Position numbers and translations under genes: made by a program. Below the pieces are notes generated by a model. It searched no databases. It worked only from the letters and a program-made list of their open reading frames with translations, and was not told the DNA's origin. Shown here piece after piece: positions 33,164 through 45,653 of a stretch of DNA of 51,503 nt. Source of the stretch: Byssothecium circinans (taxonomy: Eukaryota; Ascomycota; Dothideomycetes; Pleosporales; Massarinaceae); NCBI GenBank assembly GCA_010015675.1, contig ML977024.1, positions 291,095 to 342,597 of the forward strand, in the 5' to 3' direction. The first letter of the stretch is position 1; the number at the start of each line of letters is the position of its first letter.

Positions 33164-34651
33164 ATTATCACGTGGGTACGCGATAAGTGCGTAGGACTAG
33201 GCGCGCGCGCAGCACTAGTAGGGCTTAGTGGGGTAAGGTATATTAACGTCACCATCTCTATGCACCCTATAATACTAATAGGCTATAGCAAGTTATAGCT
33301 TACTATATAGTACGCCCATAGTATCTATGATGCAAGCCTATAGATGTTCGTCTTCTAGGTGCACGCTAGCACCTACGCTTAGTTTAAGGAAGCGTACAGA
33401 GACATCGCAGACTGGCTACAGCTCCTAGGGAGGAGCGACCCGAAGGCGGACCTGCTATGGCTAGTCAGCAACTAGCTACAGCATAAGACAAATAGATAGT
33501 AGGTGATAGTATTAGATAATATTAATAACGTAGAGATCTTCTTCCTATCATAGAAGCGCTAGTGAAATAAGGTAGACGTAAGCCTGTAAATACTACTAGC
33601 CACGTACCTCCCTTAAAGCTGTAATGGAGTGATACTAGTCACGTTATAGAGTAAGGACGTAGCAGCTAGGCTAGCGGAAGGCTATAATAAGATCAAGGAG
33701 GTGCTAGTGATGAATGAGAGCAAAGGCCTATAGCTGCTTTATAATAAGCTAGGTGACCTACTAAATAAAGAGAGCGCTATAGAGCTGCTCTATGCGCTTA
33801 ACTATATACCTCTTATGATCACCTAAGGGGCTGCGTACATTAGCTAGCGCGCGCGCATGACAGTCGCACGCTATCTAGATGAGTTTCAAAGAAATAGCAA
33901 GAAGTAAGAGAGCCTGCTAAACTAGGATGCAGATAAGCTGCGGCGTAACGAGAGCGCGTCTAACTTAGTAGTAACAATATGGCAGATATCATTTAAGTAG
34001 ATCTAGTAGGAGTAGTAGTTAGTAGTAGAGCTACTATTACTAATAAGCTTCTTTAACCTATAGGGCATACTAGAGTTAACGTTACGGAGATATAGTAGAG
34101 AGGCTATAGAAGGAGTAGAGCTAGATAATATTAAGGAGGCTAAGAGCGCGTTTAAGAAGGATCTAAATATCCTATAGATGTACTCTCTAGTATTGACAAT
34201 AGTAGATAATAATACGTGTAAGATGCACGCTCTAGTGTAGTTCTACATATAAGTTTAGCTATCATTATATAGTAATGTAGAGTAGTGGGAGTAGAGGTTT
34301 ATAATACTAATAGCGTAAGAGCTACCTAGTAGGGACTTTAAGAACTAGGCAAAGTGCTAGTAGCTACTCTTGCACGTTAAACTACTTTTTAACGTAAAGC
34401 TAGCTGCTAAAGAGGCGCTTAAGGCATAGGTATAGGTGCTTATAAACGTAGCATAGTATCTATGTTTATAAGGGAGCTACAGCATTATATAAGAGATAGC
34501 AGTAAAGGCGCTTACTATTAGGGAGAAAGTACTAGGGCTAGATAACTAATAGACACTAGTTAGCCTAGAGGTCCTAGCGTTAGTGCTGCGTTACTAGGGG
34601 AAGTATGATGAAGCAGAGAAGCTTAACTAAAAAGTGCTAGAAGGGTATGAG

Positions 34652-37600
34652 TAGACTTGTTAATAATTAAGCAGCTTGCAAGCGCTTGATTAATAGCTTG
34701 ATAACTATTAATCCCATTAAGTTAAGCTCGCCTATACTAATTTTTTAGCAATCCAAGCTAAGGAGGGTTAGCTTGATTATTTAGCTTGATGGACTTAATT
34801 AAGGTAGCGCGTAAGGCTGCTCATTTTACAGTAGGAGTAATCTTATGATAGGTTTTTAGTATTATAGTTATTATAGTACTAGTATATAATTAGCCTAACT
34901 TCTATAACACTATACTCCCTCTACTAGCTACCTAAATAACTTACTATCGCGTTATTTTTTTTTACTCCTATTACCCTTATCATATTGCTATCGCCATGCC
35001 TCTTATAAAACGCGCCTCTAATAACCTTACTTACCTAAAGAAACGCGTCAAATCCTCTACCACCTACGGTACTATCAGCTAGCCTATAGCTATTAATAGT
35101 TAGCTATCACTATCACCATCACGTCTATCACCTTATAGAGGTCTTATAGAGGTGTCCTAGGCTTTAACTTTTAAGTTACAACTACGCAAGTTATGGCCTA
35201 AAGACGCTATCATCGCGCCTACTAAGGGTAGTAAGAGGGTAACAGCAGCCTTATTAGTAGCAACCCTAGATAATAAGACCTTATAAGAGGCACTAGACGC
35301 GAGCCTTATAGACGACTTTAAGGGAATTAATTAGGGGCGTTTACGCAAGTATATGAAGCCACTCTCGTTGCAAAAGTTACGCAAGAGCTAGATCTATCGC
35401 TATAGCTACCGCATTACGCTGCTAAAGGACCTAAGTAAGCTATACTTCATGTGCTATCACTGCTACGAGCATAAGTACATAGATACTGGCGTTAGGATAT
35501 ATGAGACGACGCTCTTAACGTCATTAGCGCAGCGATACTTAGAGCTACCCAAGCGCGGCCATGGCTATAGCAAGTCAGCCATCGCTGCAAAACCTACCTA
35601 GCTATAACGCCTGCTCAAAGACGGCAACAACAGCGTGTCGCAGAAGGTGGCTAACGAGCTTGCTAGCTTTAATACCTAGCGCTTCTAGCTAGCAGCTATT
35701 AGCTAGCTTATTAAGAATAATCACCCTCTTTCTAAGTTTAAAACATTAGCTTTTTAATGCCTCCTTAAAGCTTTTAACCTACTAGCAGAACAAGAGCTTT
35801 AGACGTCTCATGTAAGCGTCTCCTAGTACGTTGCGCGCTTATATAAGTGCCTAAAGCCGCGCGTTATCTTGTAACTATTATAGGCGCTTAGTAAAGTATA
35901 CCTTAGCTTTGATAGATAGATGATAAAGGGCGGCAAGCGTAGCTTTCTAGGCGTTATTACGCACTTTATTAATAGTAGAGGTGACCTATAGGACTTACCT
36001 ATAGCGCTACCCTAGCTAATAGGCGCTTATAGTGGCGAGAGGATAGCTAAGGTTATTATAAAAACGCTATAGGACTTTAAGATTATGTTATAGTTAATTA
36101 GTTACTTTATGCTTAATAATGCTACTACTAATAATAGTACTATTATAATATTAGCTTAAGAGTATAGTTTTAATGTTACTTACTAGTACCTCTACTACGG
36201 ACCTTATACACTTAACCTTATTAGCTAGACGCTCCTCTAGGGTAAGGGCAGCGCTGCCTTATTTAATAATAACGTATAAGAGCTTACTAATGAGCATGAC
36301 TTTATAGAGGAGTAAAGGCGCGTAGGCATACTTAGTATATTACTTAGTATTATAAACTATATTAAAATACTATAATAGTATAAGCTCTTTAAGGACTTTT
36401 AGCGCCTCGCCTACACTAAGCTACCGTCTAGCGCGTTAGCTAATGATCGCAAGATCCTTAAGCCTATTAAACCTATTATTACGTGGTAGAACTTATACTA
36501 CTTATACTTTAAGCATGCTATAAAGCTATAGTTTATAGTTAACGCCTACGCTACTTACTATATATAGTAGGTGTAAAGGGAGGACACGTTTACGTAAAGT
36601 CATAGTAATAAGCTGCTAGTTACATAGCTATAGATGTAATTAGACGGCCTTATAGGTACTAATTAAGTAGTAATTATAGAGTATATAGATATATTAAAAC
36701 TGCTTAAGACTACTATAAAGTGCCTTAAAGGGCGTAGTAAAAGTAGTAGCTTTAGGGCTATTACTAAGATAATTCTAATATTTAAATACCTCCTTACCTA
36801 CTATGAGTAGCGCGTTAACGCGTATAAGGTAGTTAACTATAATAAGTATAATAAGTCACCTAAGGATCACATTATAATTAACTTGCGCGTAGCTTAGTAG
36901 AAGGCTAATAACTACTACTCTAAGCTAGATAACTCGCCCGCGTACTACGCTACTATAATACTCTATCTAATGTACAAGTACTACTATAATAAGGCGTAGG
37001 CTAAGAAGCCTAACTAGCTTAAGGCTAGTAACGCTAGCTTTTAGGCGCTCTAGGCGCAGTATAACACCTTACTACGCGTAGTAAGGCTATTAGCAGTAAT
37101 CCTAAGTAATATAGATAATGCGATTAATAGTATACTTAACCCTAGTACTACTAGCAGCCTTACTACTAACAAGGATAAGTTTAAGAGGTAGAAGCGCAGC
37201 GAGCTAGTAGCTAAGAGAGGTATAGAACACGCAGGTAACCCTATTAAATACTAGGTAAGCATGCGTGATTGCTACCCTAGCCTTAGTAAACTTGCGCTTG
37301 ACGTACTCTCTATCCTAGTGTTAAGCTATAAGTGTAAGCGCCTATTTAGTAAGCTAGGTAACCTCTTAGAACTGCGATGATAACGTCTAGGACCTTAACT
37401 TCTAGCAGTAATACAGTACGTATGACGGTGGCAAAGAGCTAGCCTCAAAGGTAATAATAGGGTAGTAGAGGAGGAGGTAGCAGATAATAACAATATAGAG
37501 CTTTTATATAGGCTAGTAACTTAGGATAACGAAACTTAACACTAAGGCTAGCGCTAGTACAGGCTATCAAGCCTATCAATCAAGCCTTAATCAAGCTCAT

Positions 37601-37703
37601 GATCTCAGCTTGTTAGCCCCAACAATCCAAGCTAACGCCCTTAAAAAATGAGCAATCCAAGCTAACGCCTTAGCTTGGATTAGCTTGATTGTTAACAACT
37701 ATG
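34652..37703 (+). mobile_element. hAT-family DNA transposon, RIP-inactivated
   Basis: 3,052 bp with an 8-bp target duplication ggtatgag at 34644-34651 and 37704-37711 and imperfect 21-bp terminal inverted repeats (TAGACTTGTTAATAATTAAG.. versus CATAGTTGTTAACAATCAAG..). Subterminal regions carry further inverted AATCCAAGCTAA motifs. Length, TSD size and the transposase agree on hAT. Confidence 0.92.
34998..37400 (+). pseudogene. hAT transposase
   Basis: The plus frame opens MPLIKRASNNLTYLKKRVK and continues LYFMCYHCYEHKYIDTGV with the two Cys of a BED-like finger region, IKGGKRSFLGVITHFIN and INYIKIL. The C-terminal dimerisation region reads YPSLSKLALDVLSILVLSYK, CKRLFSKLGNLLELR, typical of fungal hAT proteins. 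Stops at Gln/Trp positions; inactive. Confidence 0.88.
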
Positions 37704-38062
37704 GGTATGAGAAGGAGCTTAGGGTGCAGCACCTAGATACGCTAACGAGCGTAAGCAACCTAGCATTAGTGCTGCGTTACTAGGGGAAGTATGACGAAGC
37801 AGAGAAGCTTAACTAAGGAGCGCTAGAAGAGTATAAGAAGGAGCTTAGGGTGCAGCACCCTTCTACGCTAACGAGCGTGAGCAACCTAGCGTCAGTACTG
37901 CAGAACTAGGGGAAGTATGATAAAGCAGAGAAGCTTAACTAAAAAGCGCTAGAAGGGAGGGAGAAGGAGCTAGGAGAGGACTACCCTAATACGCTAACAT
38001 CTATCTACTACCTCGCTCATCTCTTGCACACGCTGCGCTAGTATATAGAAGCGGCGGAGCTT

Positions 38063-40189
38063 TAACGTAGTAGCTTACGTGATGCGTAGGTTCACGTGAT
38101 ACGCACCTTATACTAAAACACTATAATCTTTATAACCTTATAACTACACTAGTATAGATCTGATTAACGTTGCAATTAAAGAAATTAACTCCCTAGAGTT
38201 AGGCGAAACTTTCTCATATAAAGAAATCATGAAAAAATATAGTATTGTGCGCTTAACGCTAACGCGCCAGCACTAGGCTATTATAGTACCCTACACTTTA
38301 AAGATTGCTAATTAATAGAAGATTACCCCATAACAAGAGATAGAGCTTATAAGCTATATAGAGGAACTTTTAGCTCATCGACTTCCTCCTATAAGGGAGA
38401 TAGTATAAAATTTCGCCTCTATAATAGCTAAATAGCCTATAAGCAGATACTAGGTTACCTAATTTATTAACTGTAACCATCTTACTATTACACCTTACTA
38501 GGCCTTAGGGATGGATCACATACGCTACCAAGCTAATTCAGGGGCTAAATATAAGTAATTCTTTCAACTTCTACTAGATAAGATTAAGGAGTATAATATA
38601 GAGCCTTATTACACGTATAATATAGATGAGAAGGGCTTCCTTGTAGGGATTATTGGAAGAAGTAAAAGGATCTTCAGCAAAGCCATATAAGACCGCAAGG
38701 AAGTTATAGCAGCCCTCTAAGATAGTAATAGGGAGTAGGTAACGCTTCTAGCATACGTTTATACTAATAGAACTGCGTTACTACTAGGGCTACTATTTGC
38801 AGCTACTAACAAGGCTCTCTAATCAGCCTAGGTAGAGGATATCAAGGCTAGGAAGCAGGAGGTTTTTATTACTACTTCTCCTAATGAATGGACCAGCAAT
38901 GATATAGGCCTTGCGTAGCTTAAGCAGGTCTTTAATTAGTATATAAAAGTGAAAGCTTATTAATCCTACTAATTACTAATCCTAGATAGCTATAGGTCCT
39001 ACGTTACTAGGGACTTTATCAACTACTGTGACTGTAATTGAATCCTCCTTATAATATTTCCTCCCTATTTAACTCACACGCTACAGCCCCTTAATATAGT
39101 ACTCTTTAAGCCTCTCTTATTAGTGTACTTAAAAGCCCTCACTAACTACCTCTATAGGGCCTAAGGACTATTACTAGTAAAGAAAGGGGATTTCTTCCCT
39201 CTCTTCTAGGAAGCCTAGACTACCTCCTTTAAGAAGGAAATAATTCTAAAGTCCTTTAAGGCTACTAGTATATAGCCCTATAATGCTAAAGTAATCCTCT
39301 AAAGGTTCACCAAATCAACGCTAGAGCTATAGGATTCATGAGAGAGCTCTACCTTAGTACTTAGCAGCAAGGATTAGCTAAAAATTAAGACCCTTATGCG
39401 TAAGGCTGTAAGGGATAAGGGTAGTAAGGAGGCGTAGAAGCTAAAACGTTCTCTCTACTATATCTTTATTTAGAATAAGCTACTCTACGTAGAAGTATAA
39501 GGCTTGCAAGAGGCCCTACTTATTAAGAAGAAACAATAGAAGAAGAGCAAGCCTCTAGACCTGCAACAACGCAAGGAGTACTATAGTAGTGCAGTTTTCT
39601 AGTCCCTAAGAAAGCTAAGGGAGGCTAGAGTACGCGAGAGCGTTATAGATAAGGAGAAAGAGAAAGTAGAACTTAAAAAAGCGCGTAAGAAAGCAGAATA
39701 AGCCTTAGACAAGCTACGCTAGCTACAGGAGAAGAAGGAGAGAGAAAGGTTAAGGGTTAAGAAAAGGGAGGAAAAGGAGAGGATCATAGCGGAGAAGGAG
39801 GCTAAGAAATAACGCAGGATTTAGTAAGAAAACTCTAAAAAGGCTATATAAACTTCTTAAAAGGGAAAAAGGAAGGCCTCAAAGCCTACTACTAAGCCTA
39901 GGCAGTAGAAAAAGCAATAGGTAGTAGTTACAAAGGGTACAGAGGATAGGGGTAGTAAAATAGCGTATAATCTACCACCTATGATTACTACGCGGCGTGG
40001 GCGCAACATTAAACTTCCAGCAAAATTCTAGTAGTACATTTTTTTCGCAGCAATTCGTATAGTAAATTAATGCAATATAAGAATTATTTAGCTATTATGG
40101 ATGGCGCTAGCACAGCGTTTATAAAAAGGGGTAATTTAGTGTAGGGTACGCATTACGTGAACCTACGTATTACATAAGCTACTATGTTA
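38063..40189 (+). mobile_element. pogo/Fot1-type Tc1-mariner element, RIP-inactivated
   Basis: Terminal inverted repeats of about 40 bp: taacgtagtagcttacgtga from 38063 matches the reverse complement of text ending gctactatgtta at 40189, continuing through gcgtaggttcacgt. TA dinucleotides at both ends are the expected target site. About 2.1 kb, the usual size. Confidence 0.9.
38160..40070 (+). pseudogene. pogo/Fot1 transposase (CENP-B HTH plus DDE)
   Basis: The plus frame reads INVAIKEINSLELGETFSYK, YSIVRLTLTRQH (HTH), IELISYIEELLAHRLPPI and ASIIAK (CENP-B-type HTH). The DDE domain follows: YNIDEKGFLVGIIGRSKRIF, LLILDSYRSYVTRDFINYCD, and HTLQPLNIVLFKPL in which the third-acid motif QPLD is QPLN. 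A Lys/Glu-rich coiled tail ends near 39850. Catalytic loss and many stops show it is dead. Confidence 0.92.
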
Positions 40190-40299
40190 CTAATGAGCGT
40201 GCGACGGCTACACCTAGCAGCTTGGCTCTTAGTATCTAATAAGTGTGGCGTGCCACAATTCCTTCGTAGCTATGTAGCAAGAGGTAACGCAAGCTAGAT

Positions 40300-41600
40300 T
40301 AGTGCAAGGCGAGGGTCTATCTCTAGGTAGCCTTAAACGTGTTTCTGATATAGAGACTTATAAGAAAGATATATAGTTAAAAGTAATATTTATAGCATAG
40401 CCTGCCCACCTAATAACATAATAGAGCGATGTTAATAAGACAGTAATCTAAAGCATGTTATATTACCCTTACTCTCTTTCTACTTGTCTTTCATACACTC
40501 TCTCTCTCGTGTTGCTAGGAATCACGCGACATATATAAGTAAAAGATAATAACTAAGCTTTATTAGTGCGTAAGACTTAGGATATATTATAGTAAGACCT
40601 ATGTTTAGCACTAGGACTAGGACAGTAAGCGCCTTATTAGCGGACCGTATAGTAAGAACAAGTAAAGTGCAAGACCTAGAAACTAATTTTAGTTAGTACT
40701 ATACTATATAGATCAACTAACGGCCGCTAGCCCCTTGCGTTAGGGCGGTCTGAGCGGACCAGAGAGAGGCTGGCTGCAAAGAGAGGCTAACTGCAAAGAG
40801 AGGTAGCTGAAAGAATAGGCTAGCCATAAAGAGTAGAGAAAGCTATTAATAGAAGGCTAATAAGGGGGCTAGTTCTTACACCTATATTATAATAGCTCTA
40901 TTGTTAACTATATAGGGTTAGCTATGCATAGGTAAAGGTGATTAAAATAGCTACTATATACCACTAGTATACTTATAGCCTAGTTCTAGTAGCTAATTAG
41001 CTACTTAGAGAGCTCTATAGCCCTACTCGCTACTACGCGGACTACTAGCTACACCTTAAAAGGCGCTCTTATAAGATCTTTCGTATACATATACGTATTA
41101 AGTTACATGCAATTTGCTTAATAAAGGCGGCGTTAAAGTCTAGGCTAACGTAGGAGGTAAGTACTAATTAGTTACTATTCCCCCCTCTAATCTCTAGAGG
41201 GGTGCTAAATATAAGGGAAAGCCTCATTATACTACTAAACTATGAAAATGGTATGCAATACGAATTTCCTAGGTCATAGTTTCGGCTTAATCTGCGTGGC
41301 CTATTTCTGCCTCAAGGGGCTGCAACAACTGTTAATGCTAAAAATAGAAATCTAGCATAAATAGGGTGTAGCTAGTTTTTAGGCCATAGAGCTTACATGC
41401 TAACTACTTATTTTAGTAGCGCTTATTCCTCTTATACTTCTCCCTCTATTTAATATAGTCTCTAGTTAATGTTCTACCCTAAGATCTTCTCCCTACTATT
41501 AATTTGAATATTACTACTTTACAACGCTATGCGCTCTATATTTCTAGTAGGTAAGGTTACTCTAATAAGACTAGTTCTAATATTAAGTAGGACTATAATA
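40300..41600. other. Unassigned RIP-altered stretch
   Basis: No gene was recognised. A short imperfect triplication of agagaggctggctgcaaaga occurs at about 40763-40815. The rest is AT-rich sequence with scattered stops. Confidence 0.35.
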
Positions 41601-41759
41601 ATAATAAGTCGCTTCTAAGCCACGCTTAAGCTAGAATGTAAGAAGAGGAGGTATAATAAGTATTCTACTAATAATTTCGCTAACTCTCATAGTTTATTTC
41701 CTTAGTTAGGGCTTTTCTATCCCTACTTATAGTTACGGAAGCTAAGTATCTAGACTATA

Positions 41760-43500
41760 TCTAGTTGAAGCTCCTGCTATATAAGCTCTCTTTTAACCAT
41801 GATCCTAATCCCTCTGCCCCTACCTAGGGAACATAGGCTGAGCCCCTATTTTACCTAGATATTATTAATATCTAACCCTCTAATACTTTCCTTCCTATAA
41901 GTAGCTTGCGCCTAAACCTAACTAGTTTAGCTCCTTAACTAAGTATAGCAGAAATACCTAATAATTGTGATGCCTTTACTACGTACACTATATTAGAAGA
42001 TTGCCTCTCTTCCTATAATATAGCTAAGTAGACTACAAGTGTAGATATGGAGATATTAGATAGGTATAGTAATAGGATGCAAGGAAACGCTAAAGAACTA
42101 ACAGAAAACTATACTACGTATAATAATCTGACACTTCTAATAGTTAAGAATAAAGCGCTAAACATACTACATATACCTAGCGACTTAAATGCTTTAGTAA
42201 ATAATATCATAGATTATATAGTAGAGACTGCTTATCCCCCTTTATCCTTTTAAGTAGATACTTCTATATTACTATTATAAATCTCCTTAAACTAGAGCCT
42301 AAGCCTAGTGCTAGATAGAAGGTATACGTAGTTAGCATTATTACCTCTACTAACTTATTACCTCTAATCTTTAAAGTAGCTAGACTCTTTATATAGGGGC
42401 TATTCTAAGTATACTCTCTAGAATATACTAGAGATTATTAAGCTTAGCGACTATTTTCTTTCAGAAGATGCTATAAGCTTTATAGCATCTTTTTGCTATA
42501 GATAGGACTAGAAGGGCCTTTAGTACCGCCCTACACTAAGTAACCTAGCTAGCAATAGCATGATTATGGAAAAACTGCTTAGCAGTCTCTATTATACTAA
42601 GATCCTTAAGCATAGCTATGCTGTAGACCCTATTAGGCTTTAGATCTTAAGGGTCCTACTCTACTATTACTTTAAGAGACTGTATATTAATCTATAGACT
42701 AATTCAAGCATATTAGACTAGCGTTCTTATAGTAAGACTATAGCTAGTATTACTACTAACTAAGTTCTTGATAAGCTCTATAGCGCTTACAACAAACTAT
42801 TTAGGCTACAAATACAAAAACAACGGCGATATAGTCTATATAGGCATAAAAAATTAGGTAAAAGATAGTCTATCGTGGCTACTTATCTTGGCCTTAGTAT
42901 TTTATTAACCTATAGCCCTAGCTTAGAAGCTTAAATATAAGATCCCTACTATAAATACTATATGCCTAATTAGCTTACATGTTTAGTAATAATCCTACCT
43001 TTACTAAACGGATGATTTTGGCTCTTCTAACGTATACACTGCATGTATATCCTAAAGGGAGCAAGATTAGTTAGAAGCTAGACCTATTCGTTAAATCTAT
43101 AATAACTAGTACTTCGCCACCTATTTCAGGGCTAGAAGCGGATACATTAAGCGATATTAATAGATATAAATAAGAAGGTAAGAAAGAGTACTACGAGTTT
43201 AGGAATAAGTAGCAGCTAATAAAACTTACAAAGGGCTTTTTCTAGATAGCGTAACGCATACTATCTAGAAATAGGTATATTATCTTATAGTTGAAAAGAC
43301 TATAAGATCGTACATAGCTATAGAGGAATATAGCTATTAATATAGAAGCTAGAGGCCCTGCTTTCTCGCACCTATAATGTTAGAGATACTGTAATAGTAC
43401 TAGTAGGTACATTAAAGGGAAAATACTCCTTAGTCCTACTAAGCTGTTATAAGCCTAAGTAGCTTATAAAGGTAAAGAAATAATCAATCAAACTACTAAG
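41760..43500 (+). pseudogene. Unidentified degraded gene, at least 550 codons
   Basis: One plus-strand frame (in phase with the open piece 42047-42253) remains protein-like from about 41762 to 43490, with stops almost only TAG/TAA where Gln fits: YKLSFNHDPNPSAP, MEILDRYSNRMQGNAKEL, ALNILHIPSDLNALVNNIID, LDKLYSAYNKLFRLQIQKQR, HKKLGKRQSIVATYLGLSIL. I do not recognise it. It precedes copy B of a repeat also found at the left edge of the island, so it may be the coding part of an unknown transposon. Confidence 0.5.
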
Positions 43501-44459
43501 CTATATGTAGTAAGATAGTATATAACTAGCTCTAAGCGCTGTTTATATTAAGATCCCTTAGCTACTTTTCCTATATCGCGTGGGTCTTAAACCATGGTCT
43601 AGCGGATTATTAGTTTTTAACCTTTCTAAGCTATAGCTTCTGCATGACCTTTCTACGTGTCCTTAAGTATTATGCATATTTCCTTCTTTAGATGGTTGAG
43701 CTCAGTCTAGGATATAGACTTTAAATTATATCCTAAAAAGCCCTTCGCTACATTTTCTTTCAACGCTAGTGCTTGCAAAAATATATTCTGCATTCCTAAG
43801 GTCCCTTTGATCTTATGAAGAGTTAGCTTCAAAGCCATACTAAGATAAGTTGCTAAAAGAGTTAGTCTGCTCTTATTATTAAATACTCTGCGCTTTCTAT
43901 GTTAAAGCCTACTAGGACAATCTATTCGTTGACTTCTACTATGTTTAATAAATATATTTAGTAATATGTTAGTTTCTAATCTTTAGGTAGTTCTAACTTG
44001 CTAAAGTCGATAGAAAAGCTCACTGCTTAAGTATCAGCGCTAATATATTATTAGAGAATAAATAACTACTAAATAAACACTAGACGATGAATATAAAGAA
44101 GAGAAGTAGGTAGAGCGCTTTAAGGGGTGACTTTACGTTAGGAGCTACGTAGATTTTATAAGAAAAACTAAAGTATATAGTACTTTAAAGATATCTAGTA
44201 GTTATTACTACATCCTTATTTAGAGTTAGATTATTATATAATCTAAGAGTTCTTAGGTTCGCACAGCCACAAGTTTGATAGCTAGGGTAAGTAAATAACG
44301 TAGTAATGATTACGTAAGACGTTTTAGGCTATTCTACACTAGCTAGGATAGGTAATCGCTTTAGTTAGATTTAGTCGAAGGTACTAATTAGCGTAGTAGC
44401 CTTGCATGAATTTACGCGCTATAGAGGATATAAAGTTAACAATAACTTACTAGGCTATA
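43501..44459. other. Unassigned RIP-altered stretch
   Basis: Possibly a continuation of the preceding degraded gene (for example FVDFYYV near 43930 in one frame), but frame continuity is not clear. Nothing else seen. Confidence 0.3.
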
Positions 44460-44760
44460 GTAAGGCTCTAAGGTTTAGATACAACCTTTATAAGTATTAT
44501 AAATAGTATTAAGCTTAATAGTAGTACTACAGCGAAGGAATAATATTATGCATAGAAGAAGGCTCTTTATAACTTAAGTAAGAAGGTAATAATACGAACG
44601 TAATTTTTAGGGAGGAGTAGAGTATAGACGTGTAGAATTAGCTCTAGTAGATTATTTTAGTAGAATTATAGTAATATTTATTATACGTATAGGTTTTATA
44701 GTTGCTAGAAGTTAGTATCTCACCACGTAGTAAGGGATATTATAGGTTCTTTTATTTAAG
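44460..44760 (+). repeat. Dispersed repeat, copy B
   Basis: 44590-44735 matches 5390-5530 in direct orientation (gaacgtaatttttaggga, tagaattatagtaatattta, gttgctagaagtta), with a similar trailing stretch. It follows the unidentified degraded gene. Confidence 0.55.
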
Positions 44761-44803
44761 CTGTAGAACCACGCGTTATATAAATTAGAAACTTATATAA
44801 ACC

Positions 44804-44939
44804 TTAGGATTTATATAAACTTAGGATTTATATAAACTTAGGATTTATATAAACTTAGGATTTATATAAACTTAGGATTTATATAAACTTAGGATTTATA
44901 TAAACTTAGGATTTTTATAAACTAGGGATTTATATAAAC
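44804..44939. repeat. 17-bp minisatellite, eight units
   Basis: The unit ttaggatttatataaac is repeated eight times without spacing change. The first six are identical, and the last two carry small substitutions. A partial unit precedes and follows. It is the only stretch of the island with near-identical tandem copies. Confidence 0.92.
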
Positions 44940-45159
44940 TAGGGATTCACACGCCTTATATAGAACTATAGCCAATATTATGTTATGAACCTAACTGTAG
45001 GGGGACTCGCAGTATTAAAAGGAAACAACAGGCTAGCGTTATTAGTATAGCTATTACTTAAATACTGGCTAAGCTACTAACTAGTCAGATACGTTAAGTT
45101 ACGTAATACTTTATAAAATATTTAGGAAGTCCTAGTATAAGATAACAAGAGATACACTT

Positions 45160-45435
45160 AGGATTCATAGGATACTTTATGTATATAAGCAACTACGACA
45201 GCCCTTATAGCAGGTCGTATTTAACCTTCTTCTTAGGATTGCAATCTATTTAGTATCTCATACTCTATGATTATAAGCTTACCTAAGTTTACCCCTTGTA
45301 CACCTTACAGACAAATATTACTACGTACTATAAGAGTACTACCCTGTATATCGCGAACTAATATCTCTTTAAGAGAACTAACTAAGCTCTAGAACCTAAG
45401 CACCTCTTATTACCTAAAAGCTTTTTAAGGACGGC
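45160..45435 (+). repeat. Solo-LTR-like remnant related to chromovirus 2
   Basis: Text such as tagtatctcatactctatga, acctaagttta and agagaactaactaagctcta matches the reverse complement of the chromovirus 2 LTR (about 24290-24490), ending in cctaaaagcttttt. The left part diverges and the ends were not resolved. Confidence 0.65.
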
Positions 45436-45461
45436 TAACCTGCACTAGCTATAGAGTTGTA

Positions 45462-45653
45462 GATGTTTCAAAATATATAGATAATAGGTAAGTAGAGGTA
45501 CATGTAGCATAGCTTATAATATTGCCACTTTCTAAGCTACATGTACTGCCCCTGCAAAGCGCTAACACCTATTTAGCAAGCGCTTTCTAAGTAGCTGTGC
45601 GTATAGAATAACTAAAGTGCAGGAACTAGAAACTAATACTAGTCACTGCTGTA
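45462..45653 (-). repeat. ~190-bp repeat unit, inverted copy
   Basis: Reverse complement of 7183-7380, from gatgtttcaaaatatatag to ctagtcactgctgta. It places inverted copies of this unit near both ends of the RIP island, about 38 kb apart. Confidence 0.7.

Larger units (their letters stand above)
33071..40300 (+). pseudogene. NB-ARC-TPR NLR fossil, split by hAT and pogo elements
   Basis: The plus-strand frame starts within 33071-33298 (WVRDKCVGLGARAALVGLSG). The P-loop is split by a probable 51-bp intron (33238-33288; GTATAT, TACTAAT, TATAG); splicing gives V-S-K where VGK is expected. Then VF*VHASTYA, FKEAYRDIADWLQLLGRSDP and IVLDNINNVEIFF (Walker B) follow, with LNYIPLMIT near 33800. Kinesin-light-chain TPRs appear at 34570-34651 and 37704-38060 (RY*GKYDEAEKLN, LTSVSNLA). 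The hAT element at 34652-37703 separates them; excision joins EGYE to KELRVQ. The pogo element interrupts AAELYQR at 38063. The end near 40300 is approximate. N-terminal effector not seen. Dozens of TAG stops. Confidence 0.88.

Noticed and set aside
41760..43500. Starship captain (DUF3435 tyrosine recombinase)
   Set aside because: I looked for the R..H-x-x-R..Y layout and family text in the degraded frame and could not see it, so no giant-element call is made.
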